From: CAYOHP01 sp964403795 [NCBI: uncultured bacterium]
GTDB lineage: Bacteria; Muiribacteriota; UBA6191; CAZXTJ01
DNA: 29,146 nucleotides
NCBI GenBank assembly: GCA_964403795.1
Contig: CAYOHP010000080.1
Span: 1 to 29,146 of the forward strand
Direction of reading: 5' to 3'
Shown here: positions 1 to 7,145 of the stretch, in pieces
Position numbering within the stretch: the stretch's first letter is position 1
How the letters are laid out: every line of letters begins with the position of its first letter
Notes under the pieces: model-generated
Database searches by the model: none
What the model saw: the letters and a program-made list of their open reading frames with translations, nothing else
What the model was told of the DNA's origin: nothing
Position numbers and translations under genes: made by a program

Positions 1-382
1 GATGCCCCGGTGCAAAAGTGTCGAGCCGGGCATTGGGCCCCCGGGAAATGACCCTCAGGAAGTAGGGATCGATGATGAAGTCGAAACCCCAGCCGTCGTC
101 CTCGTCGCTCGGCAGGTAGCGCCCCAAGAGCGGCTGGAGGTCGCGGGTCGGGTAGTCCCCCTGATGGTCCCCGCGCCAGGCCTCCATGGCCTTGCGGATG
201 GCATCCAGGCGGTTCACGGTCGACATGTGGCGGGCCTGCTCGACGAAGCCCTGGTACTGGAGGTAGGCCACCACGCTCAGGAGCGCCACGATGGTCATCG
301 AGATCAGGATCTCGATCAGCGACATCCCATGGCGACGGACGGCAGACGGCGGCCGAAGGGAGCGAGAGTTCCAGGGGTCCAC
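1..382 (-). CDS. Type II secretion/type IV pilus-like pseudopilin, partial (C-terminus beyond left edge)
   Basis: Reading the minus strand, the frame has no stop down to base 1. It carries a prepilin leader ending R-R-H-G, then the mature N-terminus M-S-L-I-E-I-L-I-S-M-T. This is the prepilin peptidase signature: Gly at -1 and Glu at +5, followed by a hydrophobic helix (TIVALLSVVAYLQY). The leader resembles class III signal peptides of GspG/GspH-type pseudopilins. The mature region visible is about 108 residues, with a D-Y-P-T motif followed by a W/D-rich stretch (EDDGWGFDF) like the calcium-binding C-terminal part of GspG major pseudopilins. The start is taken as GTG at 382; the frame stays open further upstream and the Shine-Dalgarno (GAGAGGGG) is distant, so the start is uncertain. 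The gene is truncated by the window. It probably belongs to a secretion or pilus operon to the left, and it is divergent from the lipoprotein at 607. Confidence 0.8.
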   Translation of the reverse strand, partial: MDPWNSRSLRPPSAVRRHGMSLIEILISMTIVALLSVVAYLQYQGFVEQARHMSTVNRLDAIRKAMEAWRGDHQGDYPTRDLQPLLGRYLPSDEDDGWGFDFIIDPYFLRVISRGPNARLDTFAPGH

Positions 383-503
383 GTTGGAGAAGGATAATCC
401 CCTCTCCCCGTTCCGGCGAACCGGAGGCCACCGCGAGCGGGACTCGCCGTCCGGGAGCCTCCCCTCCGACCTCGGGGCGTCGCACGTGGCGGTAGCCGGA
501 GCG

Positions 504-522
504 CCCCTGGCTCCGCCAGGGG
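504..522. promoter_or_regulatory. Perfect hairpin in the divergent intergenic region
   Basis: CCCCTGGC, a three-base TCC loop, then GCCAGGGG form a perfect 8-bp stem. It lies in the 224-bp gap (383-606) between the leftward pseudopilin and the rightward lipoprotein, which should hold both promoters. No T-tract follows on the plus strand, so it is not a typical intrinsic terminator. It could be an operator or a 5'-UTR structure. Nothing else recognisable is in the gap. Confidence 0.4.
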
Positions 523-606
523 GAAAAGCGAGGCGTAGCCCGTCGTCGGCGAGGCCCTTGCGGCCGAGCCGCAGGCTCACACGCTCTCGGGTACCCTCGA
601 CAGAGC

Positions 607-1470
607 ATGGATCCCTGGCTTCCTCGGTCCCGCCGCCGGTGGGAGTGCGTGCTGGCCACCCTGGCAGCGAGCTTGGCGGGATGCGGATCCCCGGATCCTC
701 CCGAAGGCCTGGCAGCGCCCCGGGAGGAGACCCGGGCCGAGGCGCTGGCGGCCTCCCGCGACCTCCCCGGCCCGGCCGTCGAGGCCGCCCTCTGGGAGAC
801 CGCCCGCAAGGAGGAGAATCCCCATCTCCGCGGCATGGTCTTCCAGACCCTGCTGGAGCGACCGGGACCCCTGACCCCTCCGGTCGGCGCCCTGTCCCGG
901 CTGGAGCGGTCCCTGGCCGAGGACCCCGAGTACACCGCCTGTCAGGCTGCCCGCCTGCTCCTGGCCCTGGACTCGGTCGGCGCCTTCGCCTCGGCCGCCG
1001 AACTCCACGCCCGGGCCCAAAGCCCGCTGACCCGACGCGATCTGGTCCGGACCGCGGCCGCCCACACCGACCGGACCCGGCTCGCGATCCACCTGGCGCG
1101 CTCTCCCGGGCCGATCCGGGCCCTGGCCGAGGCCGTCCGGGACCGGCTCGACCATCCCGATCGGCCCGAGCCGGGGCTGCCCTTCAAGACCCCCGAGGAG
1201 CTGGCGCGGGAGAGAAGACCGGCAGCTCCTCAACGGCCGGACCCGAGGCCTGCCGGGGGCTCCCCGCCGACCACGGCACCGCCGCCGGCCGAGGGCCGCG
1301 GCTCCCCGCCTTCCCCCCCTGCATCGGACCGGTGGAGATCCTCGCCTAGCGGACCAGGCGCTCCCGCAACCAGCCCGAGACCTGGGTCAGGGCGATCCGC
1401 TCCTGGCGCATCGAATCGCGTTCTCGCACCGTCACTGCCCCGTCTCCCTCGGTCTCGAAGTCCAAGGTGA
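607..1470 (+). CDS. Putative lipoprotein with helical (HEAT-like) body; C-terminal reading frame doubtful
   Basis: The ATG start is followed by a basic N-terminus, a short hydrophobic stretch and the lipobox L-A-G-C with Cys26 as the lipidation site, so a surface or periplasmic lipoprotein is predicted. Residues about 40-205 are Ala/Leu/Arg-rich amphipathic helices with HEAT-like periodicity (no recognised family). From about base 1210 this frame becomes a Pro/Ser-rich tail with many A/T third positions, while the +3 frame has nearly pure G/C third positions and stops at 1349, just past the end of the convergent glycyl-tRNA synthetase gene (1346). As drawn, the tail overlaps that gene by 125 bp. 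A single-base indel near 1205-1220, natural or a sequencing error, would explain this. No function can be assigned. The lipoprotein N-terminus is well supported; the C-terminal end is not. Confidence 0.6.
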   Translation: MDPWLPRSRRRWECVLATLAASLAGCGSPDPPEGLAAPREETRAEALAASRDLPGPAVEAALWETARKEENPHLRGMVFQTLLERPGPLTPPVGALSRLERSLAEDPEYTACQAARLLLALDSVGAFASAAELHARAQSPLTRRDLVRTAAAHTDRTRLAIHLARSPGPIRALAEAVRDRLDHPDRPEPGLPFKTPEELARERRPAAPQRPDPRPAGGSPPTTAPPPAEGRGSPPSPPASDRWRSSPSGPGAPATSPRPGSGRSAPGASNRVLAPSLPRLPRSRSPR

Positions 1471-2683
1471 GGCAGAACGGGGTCCCGACCTCGTCCTGGC
1501 GACGATAGCGGCGACCGATGGCCCCGGCGTCGTCGTACTGGACCCGGAACTCCCGGCGGAGGTCGGCGGCCAGCTTGCGGGCCGGCTCGGCGAGCTTCTT
1601 CTGGAGCGGGAACACGGCCGCCTGCACCGGAGCCAGCCAGGGCGGCAGGCGCAGCACGGTGCGGCTCTCGTCCCCGTCCTTCACGCCCTCGGGGACCTCG
1701 AGCTTCTCCTCCTCGAGGTGGGCGCAGAGCAGCATGAGCAGGCCCCGATCCACCCCCGCCGAGACCTCGACCACGCCGGGCGTGAAGCGTTGCTTCGACT
1801 CCTCGTCGAAGTACTCGATCGGCTTGCCGGAGTACTGCGAGTGGCGCCCCAGGTCGTAGGTACCCCGGTCATGGATCCCCTCGACCTCCTGCCAGCCGAA
1901 GGGGAACTCGTACTCGATGTCGAAGGCGTTCTTGGCGTAGTGGGCGAGCTCGCCGGGGCCGTGCTGGTGCAAGCGCAGCTTGGCGTCGGGGATCCGGAGC
2001 ACGTCCTTGTAGTAGGCCCGGCGCCGGGCCAGCCACTCCTCGAAGTGCTGGGGCGAGCTGTCGGGGTGGACGAAGTACTGCATCTCCATCTGCTCGAACT
2101 CGCGGCTGCGGAAGATGAAGTTCCGGGGGTTGACCTCGTTGCGGAAGGCCTTGCCGATCTGGGCGATCCCGAAGGGGATCTTCTGCCGGGAGACGTTCTG
2201 GATGGTCTTGTAGTCGGCGAAGATCGCCTGGGCGGTCTCGGGGCGGAGGTAGGCGAGGGCGCCTGAGTCCTCGGTGGCCCCCACGTGGGTCTTGAACATC
2301 AGGTTGAACTGGCGGGGCTCGGTCAGCTCGGCGCCGCACTCCAGCGGGCTCTTCGAGGGCTTCTCCAGGCACTGCGAGGTCGCCAGCTGGTCGGCCCGGA
2401 AACGCGCCCGGCACTTCTTGCAGTCGACCATGGGGTCGTGGAAACCCTCGACGTGGCCGGAGGCCTCCCAGACCCGGGGATGCATGATGATCGAGCCGTC
2501 CATGCCGACCACGTTCTCGTTGTCCTGGACCACCGCCCGCCACCAGGCATCCTTGATCGCCTTGCGCAGCTCGACGCCCAGCGGGCCGTAGTCCCAGAAG
2601 CCGTTCAGGCCCCCGTAGATCTCGCTCGAGGGGAAGATCAGGCCGCGGCGCTTGCAGTAGGAGACGATCTCGCCAAGATCCAT
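1346..2683 (-). CDS. glyQS: Glycine--tRNA ligase, dimeric (alpha2) type
   Basis: Charges tRNA-Gly with glycine in the cytoplasm. The 445-residue protein begins M-D-L-G-E-I-V and has the single-chain class II architecture of the alpha2 enzyme (Thermus/Mycobacterium/eukaryote type), not the separate GlyQ and GlyS subunits. Visible landmarks: G-F-W-D-Y-G-P-L-G near residue 28, PRQFNLMF near 123, RPETAQ near 147, motif 2 around F180-R193 (FRNEVNPRNFIFR), the glycine-recognition segment REFEQMEMQYF, motif 3 GVDRGLLML, and a C-terminal anticodon-binding domain. C88-x2-C91 with C105 and C116 could form a small metal site in the insertion. ATG 2683 is preceded by GAAGAGG at 9 bases; a GTG nine codons upstream is a weaker alternative. 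It lies 23 bp downstream of the membrane-protein gene ending at 2707, so the two are probably cotranscribed. Confidence 0.96.
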   Translation of the reverse strand: MDLGEIVSYCKRRGLIFPSSEIYGGLNGFWDYGPLGVELRKAIKDAWWRAVVQDNENVVGMDGSIIMHPRVWEASGHVEGFHDPMVDCKKCRARFRADQLATSQCLEKPSKSPLECGAELTEPRQFNLMFKTHVGATEDSGALAYLRPETAQAIFADYKTIQNVSRQKIPFGIAQIGKAFRNEVNPRNFIFRSREFEQMEMQYFVHPDSSPQHFEEWLARRRAYYKDVLRIPDAKLRLHQHGPGELAHYAKNAFDIEYEFPFGWQEVEGIHDRGTYDLGRHSQYSGKPIEYFDEESKQRFTPGVVEVSAGVDRGLLMLLCAHLEEEKLEVPEGVKDGDESRTVLRLPPWLAPVQAAVFPLQKKLAEPARKLAADLRREFRVQYDDAGAIGRRYRRQDEVGTPFCLTLDFETEGDGAVTVRERDSMRQERIALTQVSGWLRERLVR

Positions 2684-2706
2684 GGAAACAAGCCTCTTCT
2701 CGGTGG

Positions 2707-3420
2707 TCACGGGTCGCTGCCGGATGGTCCGGACTCTCGGGCCGAGGGGTCCGGGGAACCGGAAGGGCGCTCCGTCCCGGCTCCCGGAGGGGTTCCTCCG
2801 GCCGGGCCCGGCAGCGTAGCACGGAGCGCGAAGGCCATCCCGGGAGCCCCCCCGGCGCCCAGGTCCATCTCGATCGGCTCGGCCGGGGCCGGGGCTGGCG
2901 GGCGGGTCTCGAGCCAGGTGGGAACCGGGAGCCGGGGGGCCGCCAGCCAGGCGACCAGGCCGAGCAGGCTCCCGGCCATGGCCTCGCCCAGCACTGCCGG
3001 CATCAGGTGGGGCCGCGGGAAATCGGTGTGGGGGAGCCAGAGGGCGAGCAGGTACCAGGAGGGCGTGGCGATGGCGGCCACCGCCACGAAGTCGTAGAGC
3101 CGACGGTCCTCGCTGCGGCGCAAGGTGAGCAGGTCGGTCAGCAGCAGGAAGACGGCCAGCATGGCCCCACCCAAGGCGGAGGCCAGGGCCGGGCGCAGGT
3201 CCGAGCCGGCGACCAGGCGCCCCGCTCCCCGGAGCAGGGCTGCCCCCACCACCAGGGCCCTCGGAGAGCCCTCGCCGAGATTGGGACGGAACAGGGCGAA
3301 GGCCGCCACCACCCCGGCAACCTCGGCGGCCCGGATCCCTGAGCGCTGGGGATCGAGCCCGTGCAGCATCGCCAGGAGGCAGGCCGCCAGCAGCAGTCCG
3401 GGGATGGGATTCACGGCCAC
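2707..3420 (-). CDS. Hypothetical polytopic membrane protein
   Basis: This 237-residue protein has a hydrophobic first ~155 residues with about five or six predicted membrane segments: residues 6-20, 31-45, 56-70, 83-98, 111-127 and 140-160. The last ~75 residues are a Pro/Gly/Ala-rich, probably disordered tail. No catalytic motif or known family was recognised. An MreD-like rod-shape protein was considered, but the fold cannot be assigned from motifs. The start is GTG at 3420, with a second GTG two codons later. It sits directly upstream of glyQS (23 bp) on the same strand and probably shares its transcript. It is divergent from the secreted protein at 3507, with 86 bp for both promoters. 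That it is a real gene follows from consistent G/C third positions and hydrophobic segmentation. Confidence 0.7.
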   Translation of the reverse strand: MAVNPIPGLLLAACLLAMLHGLDPQRSGIRAAEVAGVVAAFALFRPNLGEGSPRALVVGAALLRGAGRLVAGSDLRPALASALGGAMLAVFLLLTDLLTLRRSEDRRLYDFVAVAAIATPSWYLLALWLPHTDFPRPHLMPAVLGEAMAGSLLGLVAWLAAPRLPVPTWLETRPPAPAPAEPIEMDLGAGGAPGMAFALRATLPGPAGGTPPGAGTERPSGSPDPSARESGPSGSDP

Positions 3421-3506
3421 GACGGGAACGAGCGTACCAGCCGCGGTGTCCCAGGACTGGTAGGATTCGACGCGAGCGCCGATCCAGATCCCGAGACGAG
3501 GAGCCG

Positions 3507-4502
3507 ATGCACGAGTCCCCGCTCCGGTACCGCCCCCGCCCTGAGGTAGCCCGGGTTCTCCCCTCCGGTGCCCTGGCCGCCCTCGCCGTGACCCTCTTCT
3601 CGCTGGGTCTGGGCCGGTTCGCCCCGGCCGGTGCGGAGGGAAGCGGAGCGCCCGGAGAGCGGCCCGAGGTCGACGGCCTTCGGGACCCGGCCCACGCCGC
3701 CTTCACCCTGCTCGGGATCGCCGACCAACGGGGGATCGGTCTCCAATCGGTAGCCGTCGCCAGGGACGGGAACCAGGCTTCGGCCTGGGTCGAGGTGCGA
3801 TTCCATTCGGAACTCTGGAAGATCGCTCCCTTCCTCTACCTCGCCCGGGGGTCGAGCCTGGTGCGGCGCACCCCCGAGGGGAGAGCCCTCTCGATCGAGG
3901 TCCCCCTCTCCCGGGTAGGCGCCCCGGGCAGCTCCGGCTTCCCCTACGCCCTCTCCGCACTGCTGGACCGGCCCGGCCTCTCCGAACGCCGCTTCGAGCT
4001 CTCGGAGGGCGCCGCCTCGGGAGACCACTTCGAGCTCTCGGCCCGGGGCGGTCCGGACCTCGCCATGGCAGTCGCCGAAGGCGTCCGCAAGGTCCTGGGG
4101 GACGGATCGGTGGCCTACGTCCAGCTCGAGCACCCCCGGACCCCCGAGGCCCGCTTCACGGTCGGGGGCACCCTCGCCCGCCCGCCCGGAGCCTGGTCGG
4201 CGCGCTCGGGGGAAGGCGGCCAGCTGGACTCCTGGAGCCTGATCGCGGAGCTGGCCCGGACCCGAGGCACCGGACCCTTCCGGGCCCACGAGACCCGCGC
4301 CGGGAAGATCCTGTGGACCCGGGACGTGGCGGGTCACGGATCGGGAACTCCCTGGAACGTCTACCGGATCCCGCCGCGGGAGGGATCGGATCCGGCAGGC
4401 GGTTCCGGGATCCCGGTCTCTTCCCTCCCGTCGCCTTCCGACGATCCGACGACGGGAGCCGAAGTCGTGGACCCTGGGCTGGTGGGCTTCGGCGAGAGAT
4501 GA
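3507..4502 (+). CDS. Hypothetical secreted protein
   Basis: The 331-residue protein has a long basic N-region, a hydrophobic segment at about residues 20-37 and a plausible signal peptidase site after A-P-A-G-A (about residue 43), so export is predicted. The mature part is a beta/alpha mixed region containing R-F-H-S-E-L-W-K and L-S-A-R-G-G-P-D motifs, with no recognised family. ATG 3507 is preceded by GAGGAG at only 3 bases. The last ~45 residues are Gly/Pro/Ser-rich and overlap the 3' end of the convergent CheW gene by 142 bp. Both proteins have disordered tails there, so the overlap may be real read-through into a stop-poor sequence. Function unknown. Confidence 0.65.
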   Translation: MHESPLRYRPRPEVARVLPSGALAALAVTLFSLGLGRFAPAGAEGSGAPGERPEVDGLRDPAHAAFTLLGIADQRGIGLQSVAVARDGNQASAWVEVRFHSELWKIAPFLYLARGSSLVRRTPEGRALSIEVPLSRVGAPGSSGFPYALSALLDRPGLSERRFELSEGAASGDHFELSARGGPDLAMAVAEGVRKVLGDGSVAYVQLEHPRTPEARFTVGGTLARPPGAWSARSGEGGQLDSWSLIAELARTRGTGPFRAHETRAGKILWTRDVAGHGSGTPWNVYRIPPREGSDPAGGSGIPVSSLPSPSDDPTTGAEVVDPGLVGFGER

Positions 4503-4996
4503 GCCGGGAGCTCCTCGACCTCGAGGAGCGAGTAGACCTGGTTCCCGTGGCGGGCCACCCCCGCCACCAACGACGGACCTCCCAGGGTCCTCCGATCCAG
4601 GGACCGCACCCGATCCTCGTCGCCCAGGGTGAGGACCTCGCCCAGCCGGTCCGCGATCACGCCGACCAGCCGTTCCCGGCTCCCGATCACCACCAGGCGG
4701 GCTTCGCCTTCCAGCCGGGTGGGCTTCCCCCCGAGGGCGGCGGAGAGATCGAGCAGGGGAACGATCTCCCCGCGCGCCTCGACCGCACCGAGGACCGCCG
4801 GTCCCAGGAACGGAACCGGGGTGACCGGACGCGGCCGGAGCACCGCGTGGACCTGGCTCAGCGGCAACGCGAACCACGAACCGCCAGCCTCGAAGGCCAG
4901 GTGGCGGCAAGCCGTCGGATCGGCCGCGCCGGCATGGGCAGGCCCGATGGGCGACTCCGCACGACTGCCTTCTTCCCCAGGAGGATCGGCATCCAT
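4361..4996 (-). CDS. CheW-domain chemotaxis-type coupling protein (orphan)
   Basis: A CheW domain occupies about residues 30-165. It starts R-H-L-A-F-E-A-G-G-S-W-F-A-L-P, continues with V-H-A-V-L-R and the CheW signature A-R-G-E-I-V-P-L-L-D-L-S (about residues 74-85), and ends with Q-V-Y-S-L-L-E-V-E-E-L. CheW proteins link chemoreceptors to the CheA kinase. A ~30-residue N-terminal and a ~45-residue Pro/Gly-rich C-terminal extension flank the domain; classical CheW lacks both. ATG 4996 has an excellent GAGAGGAGG at 8 bases. No cheA, receptor or cheY/B/R gene is in the window, so it is orphan here and could serve a chemosensory array encoded elsewhere. It is divergent from the HEAT protein at 5126 and overlaps the convergent secreted-protein gene by 142 bp. 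Confidence 0.85.
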   Translation of the reverse strand: MDADPPGEEGSRAESPIGPAHAGAADPTACRHLAFEAGGSWFALPLSQVHAVLRPRPVTPVPFLGPAVLGAVEARGEIVPLLDLSAALGGKPTRLEGEARLVVIGSRERLVGVIADRLGEVLTLGDEDRVRSLDRRTLGGPSLVAGVARHGNQVYSLLEVEELPAHLSPKPTSPGSTTSAPVVGSSEGDGREETGIPEPPAGSDPSRGGIR

Positions 4997-5125
4997 CCCC
5001 GGGGCCTCCTCTCATGGGCGGCAGAGCTTCGGGCCGGTTCCGACCCGGTCGCTGGGCGCCTGACCCGGCTCGCCGGGCGCCCGGCCAGGGGCCCCCATGG
5101 TACTGTCCCGGAGGTCCAATCCGCG

Positions 5126-5974
5126 ATGACCACTCCCTCCTCCCTGCTCAGGTTGCTCCGCACCGGCGACGCTCCGGAGCGGGTCGTGGCCCTCGAGGGA
5201 CTGGTCCGGGACCACCCCGGGGAAGCCGCCGATCCCGCCCGGGAGGGCCTGGCCGACCCGGCTCCGGAAGTCCGGATGGCCGCCCTGCGGGCCCTCTCGA
5301 CCCTCGGCCTGGCGCTGGCCCCGATCGAGATGCGGGAGCTGCTCGAGGACCCGGACGAACACGTCCGTTCCACCGCGGCCCTGCAACTGGATCGACTCAC
5401 CGGGCGCCCGGAGGCGCGCGACCTGCTCCGCGATCGCCTGGGCCGGGAAGCCTCGGAACGGGTCCTGGCAACCCTGGTCGGGGCCCTGGGTCGGCTCGGA
5501 CACCCCGACGACTATCCGGCCCTGGTCCCGCTCCTGCACCACCCCGATGGGCGGATCCGGGCCAACTGCCTGGAGGCGCTCGAGACCCTGCTCAAGGTCG
5601 GCATGGTCCCGGCGGTGACGGACCTGGCGGAGGACTCCTCGAACCGGGTCCGGGGCAACCTCGCCCTCCTGCTCTCCCGGTTCGACCCGGAACGGGCCGC
5701 GGTCCTGATCGCGGCCATGGCCGCCCACGAGAGCAAGTGGTTCCGGCTGTCGGCGGCCTGGGCCGCGGCCGAGAGTTCCCACCCGGCCCTGATCGAGGCC
5801 GTGCTCCCGCTGCTCGAGGATCCGGAGCCCGATGTCCAGATCCAGGCAGTGACCGCGGCCGGACGGTATCGGGAGCTCCCGGTGCGCCGGATGGTCCAGG
5901 CCCTCGATCGGGACGACACCGACGAAGCGGTGCGCCTGTCGGCCAAGGCCCTGCTCGCTCGCCTGGGAGCCTGA
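5126..5974 (+). CDS. HEAT-repeat protein
   Basis: This 282-residue protein consists almost entirely of HEAT/armadillo-like helical pairs. They recur about every 30-35 residues as D-P-x-P-E-V-R-x-x-A-L-x-x-L-type units: APEVRMAALRAL, DEHVRSTAALQL, DGRIRANCLEAL, SNRVRGNLALLL and EPDVQIQAVTAA. Such solenoids are protein-protein scaffolds and carry no intrinsic enzymatic motif here. There is no signal peptide, so it is probably cytoplasmic. ATG 5126 follows GGAGGT at about 9 bases, which decides the start over the much longer open frame upstream. It is divergent from the orphan CheW (129 bp between starts), and such pairs can be functionally linked, though this is only positional evidence. A small hairpin overlaps its stop codon. 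Confidence 0.85.
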   Translation: MTTPSSLLRLLRTGDAPERVVALEGLVRDHPGEAADPAREGLADPAPEVRMAALRALSTLGLALAPIEMRELLEDPDEHVRSTAALQLDRLTGRPEARDLLRDRLGREASERVLATLVGALGRLGHPDDYPALVPLLHHPDGRIRANCLEALETLLKVGMVPAVTDLAEDSSNRVRGNLALLLSRFDPERAAVLIAAMAAHESKWFRLSAAWAAAESSHPALIEAVLPLLEDPEPDVQIQAVTAAGRYRELPVRRMVQALDRDDTDEAVRLSAKALLARLGA

Positions 5975-5990
5975 GCCGGGAAGGCTCGGG
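5970..5990. terminator. Hairpin between convergent genes
   Basis: CCTGAGCC, loop GGGAA, GGCTCGGG form an 8-bp stem with one G-T wobble. It overlaps the stop codon of the HEAT gene and ends just before the stop of the SPOR gene (5991). Its position between converging 3' ends suggests a transcription terminator, but there is no T-tract. Confidence 0.4.
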
Positions 5991-7112
5991 TCAGCCAGCC
6001 CGCTTCCGGAGGAACACCGGATAGGTGGTCCCGTACTGGGCCAGGAAGCGATCCGCCTCGCTCCGGGCCTCGGGCATGGTCTCGAACCGCCCCACCATCA
6101 CCCGGTACCAGGCGACCCCCTCCACCGAGACCGAGTCCACGAAGGCCACGTAGCCCTTGGCGGAGAGATGCCGCTGGAAGTTCATGGCGTTCTCGGGCTC
6201 CTTGAACGAAGCGACCTGGACGCTGTAGCCACCAGGCGCCGGGGCTTCGACAAGCGCCTCGCCAGCGATCGTCCGGGGTGGGACCGAAGGCGGCGCCGAG
6301 GGGCGGATCGGAGCCACCGTGCCGGGACCATTCGCCACCGGTCCCGGCCGCACCGCCACCGGCGAGGCCTCGGGAACCCGGGTCGGGGGCAGCGGGGGCG
6401 AGGTCGTGCCCGGGTCCGAGCTGGCCGCCACCGGGACCAGGAGGAGCGGGACCCTCTGGCTACCCAAGCGGGCCCGGAGGGCTTCCATCTCGCCGACACC
6501 GGCACTGCCGTCGAAAGGTCCGATGTCGAGGAACAAGGCGCCGTCTCCGGAACCGGTGGCCCGGGTCAGGCGGAAGCTCGAGATGTCGTGGTTCCGGGCG
6601 AACGCCAAGGCGTCGCTCCCCGAGGCGAAGGCATCCCCGACCCGCACCACCACCCGGGTGGCGGAGCCCGGGCTCGAAGTCGGGGCGACCGGACGGACCG
6701 TGGGGGGAGGAGCCGGGGTGGCGACCGTCGGGACGGGAGGAGGCGACGGGCTGGGGGCCGGGGCGACCGGGGTCGGTGGCACCGGGGGCAGGGCCGGGAA
6801 GGGACTCGCCCGGGGCGTCGGCGGCAGCGGGGGAGGGGTCGGAGCCGGCGGCAGGCTGGTCGGCAGGGAGGCGATCCGGGTATGGATCGGGGCATGGGAA
6901 GGCGGCGACGGCGGTCTCGACGTCGCCGGAGGAACCGGCCCGGGCGGGGAGGCCGGAGGCCGGGAGGCGGCGGCCGGGTCCCCGGGCATGAGCTCCCGGC
7001 TCAGGAAGATCAGGGCGTAGAAGACGAGCAGCACCACGACCACGCCCGAGAGCCAGGAGATCACCCGCTCGTGGCGGTCCTGGATGCCCCATGCACCGTG
7101 GGTCGAGTTCAT
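5991..7112 (-). CDS. SPOR-domain membrane-anchored protein
   Basis: A bitopic envelope protein of about 373 residues. A short cytoplasmic N-terminus is followed by one membrane helix (WLSGVVVVLLVFYALIFL, about residues 19-38). A long Pro/Ala/Thr-rich periplasmic linker of roughly 110 residues follows. A C-terminal SPOR domain spans about residues 295-373 (G-Y-S-V-Q-V-A-S-F-K ... W-Y-R-V-M-V-G-R-F). SPOR domains bind denuded septal peptidoglycan glycans, so a role at the division site is likely. A second, degenerate SPOR-like unit appears at about residues 165-240. The ATG at 7112 is chosen over GTG 7121 because AGGGTGGGGG lies about 3-6 bases upstream; that element is buried in a hairpin (7117-7135). 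The gene follows the secreted protein ending at 7146 and is probably cotranscribed with it. Confidence 0.85.
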   Translation of the reverse strand: MNSTHGAWGIQDRHERVISWLSGVVVVLLVFYALIFLSRELMPGDPAAASRPPASPPGPVPPATSRPPSPPSHAPIHTRIASLPTSLPPAPTPPPLPPTPRASPFPALPPVPPTPVAPAPSPSPPPVPTVATPAPPPTVRPVAPTSSPGSATRVVVRVGDAFASGSDALAFARNHDISSFRLTRATGSGDGALFLDIGPFDGSAGVGEMEALRARLGSQRVPLLLVPVAASSDPGTTSPPLPPTRVPEASPVAVRPGPVANGPGTVAPIRPSAPPSVPPRTIAGEALVEAPAPGGYSVQVASFKEPENAMNFQRHLSAKGYVAFVDSVSVEGVAWYRVMVGRFETMPEARSEADRFLAQYGTTYPVFLRKRAG

Positions 7113-7116
7113 CGCC

Positions 7117-7135
7117 CCCACCCTAGCAGGGTGGG
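7117..7135 (-). promoter_or_regulatory. Hairpin covering the Shine-Dalgarno of the SPOR gene
   Basis: In the mRNA sense the sequence is CCCACCCT, loop GCT, AGGGTGGG: a perfect 8-bp stem. The 3' arm contains the only purine-rich ribosome-binding element ahead of ATG 7112. It lies in the short gap after the upstream gene's stop (7146). It could limit translation of the SPOR protein relative to the upstream gene, or be a weak terminator. Confidence 0.5.
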
Positions 7136-7145
7136 CGGCGGGGCT

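Noticed and set aside
3411-5015. 534-residue minus-strand frame spanning the secreted gene and cheW
   Set aside because: Low-complexity Gly/Arg/Pro; the CheW domain lies in another frame with a good Shine-Dalgarno.
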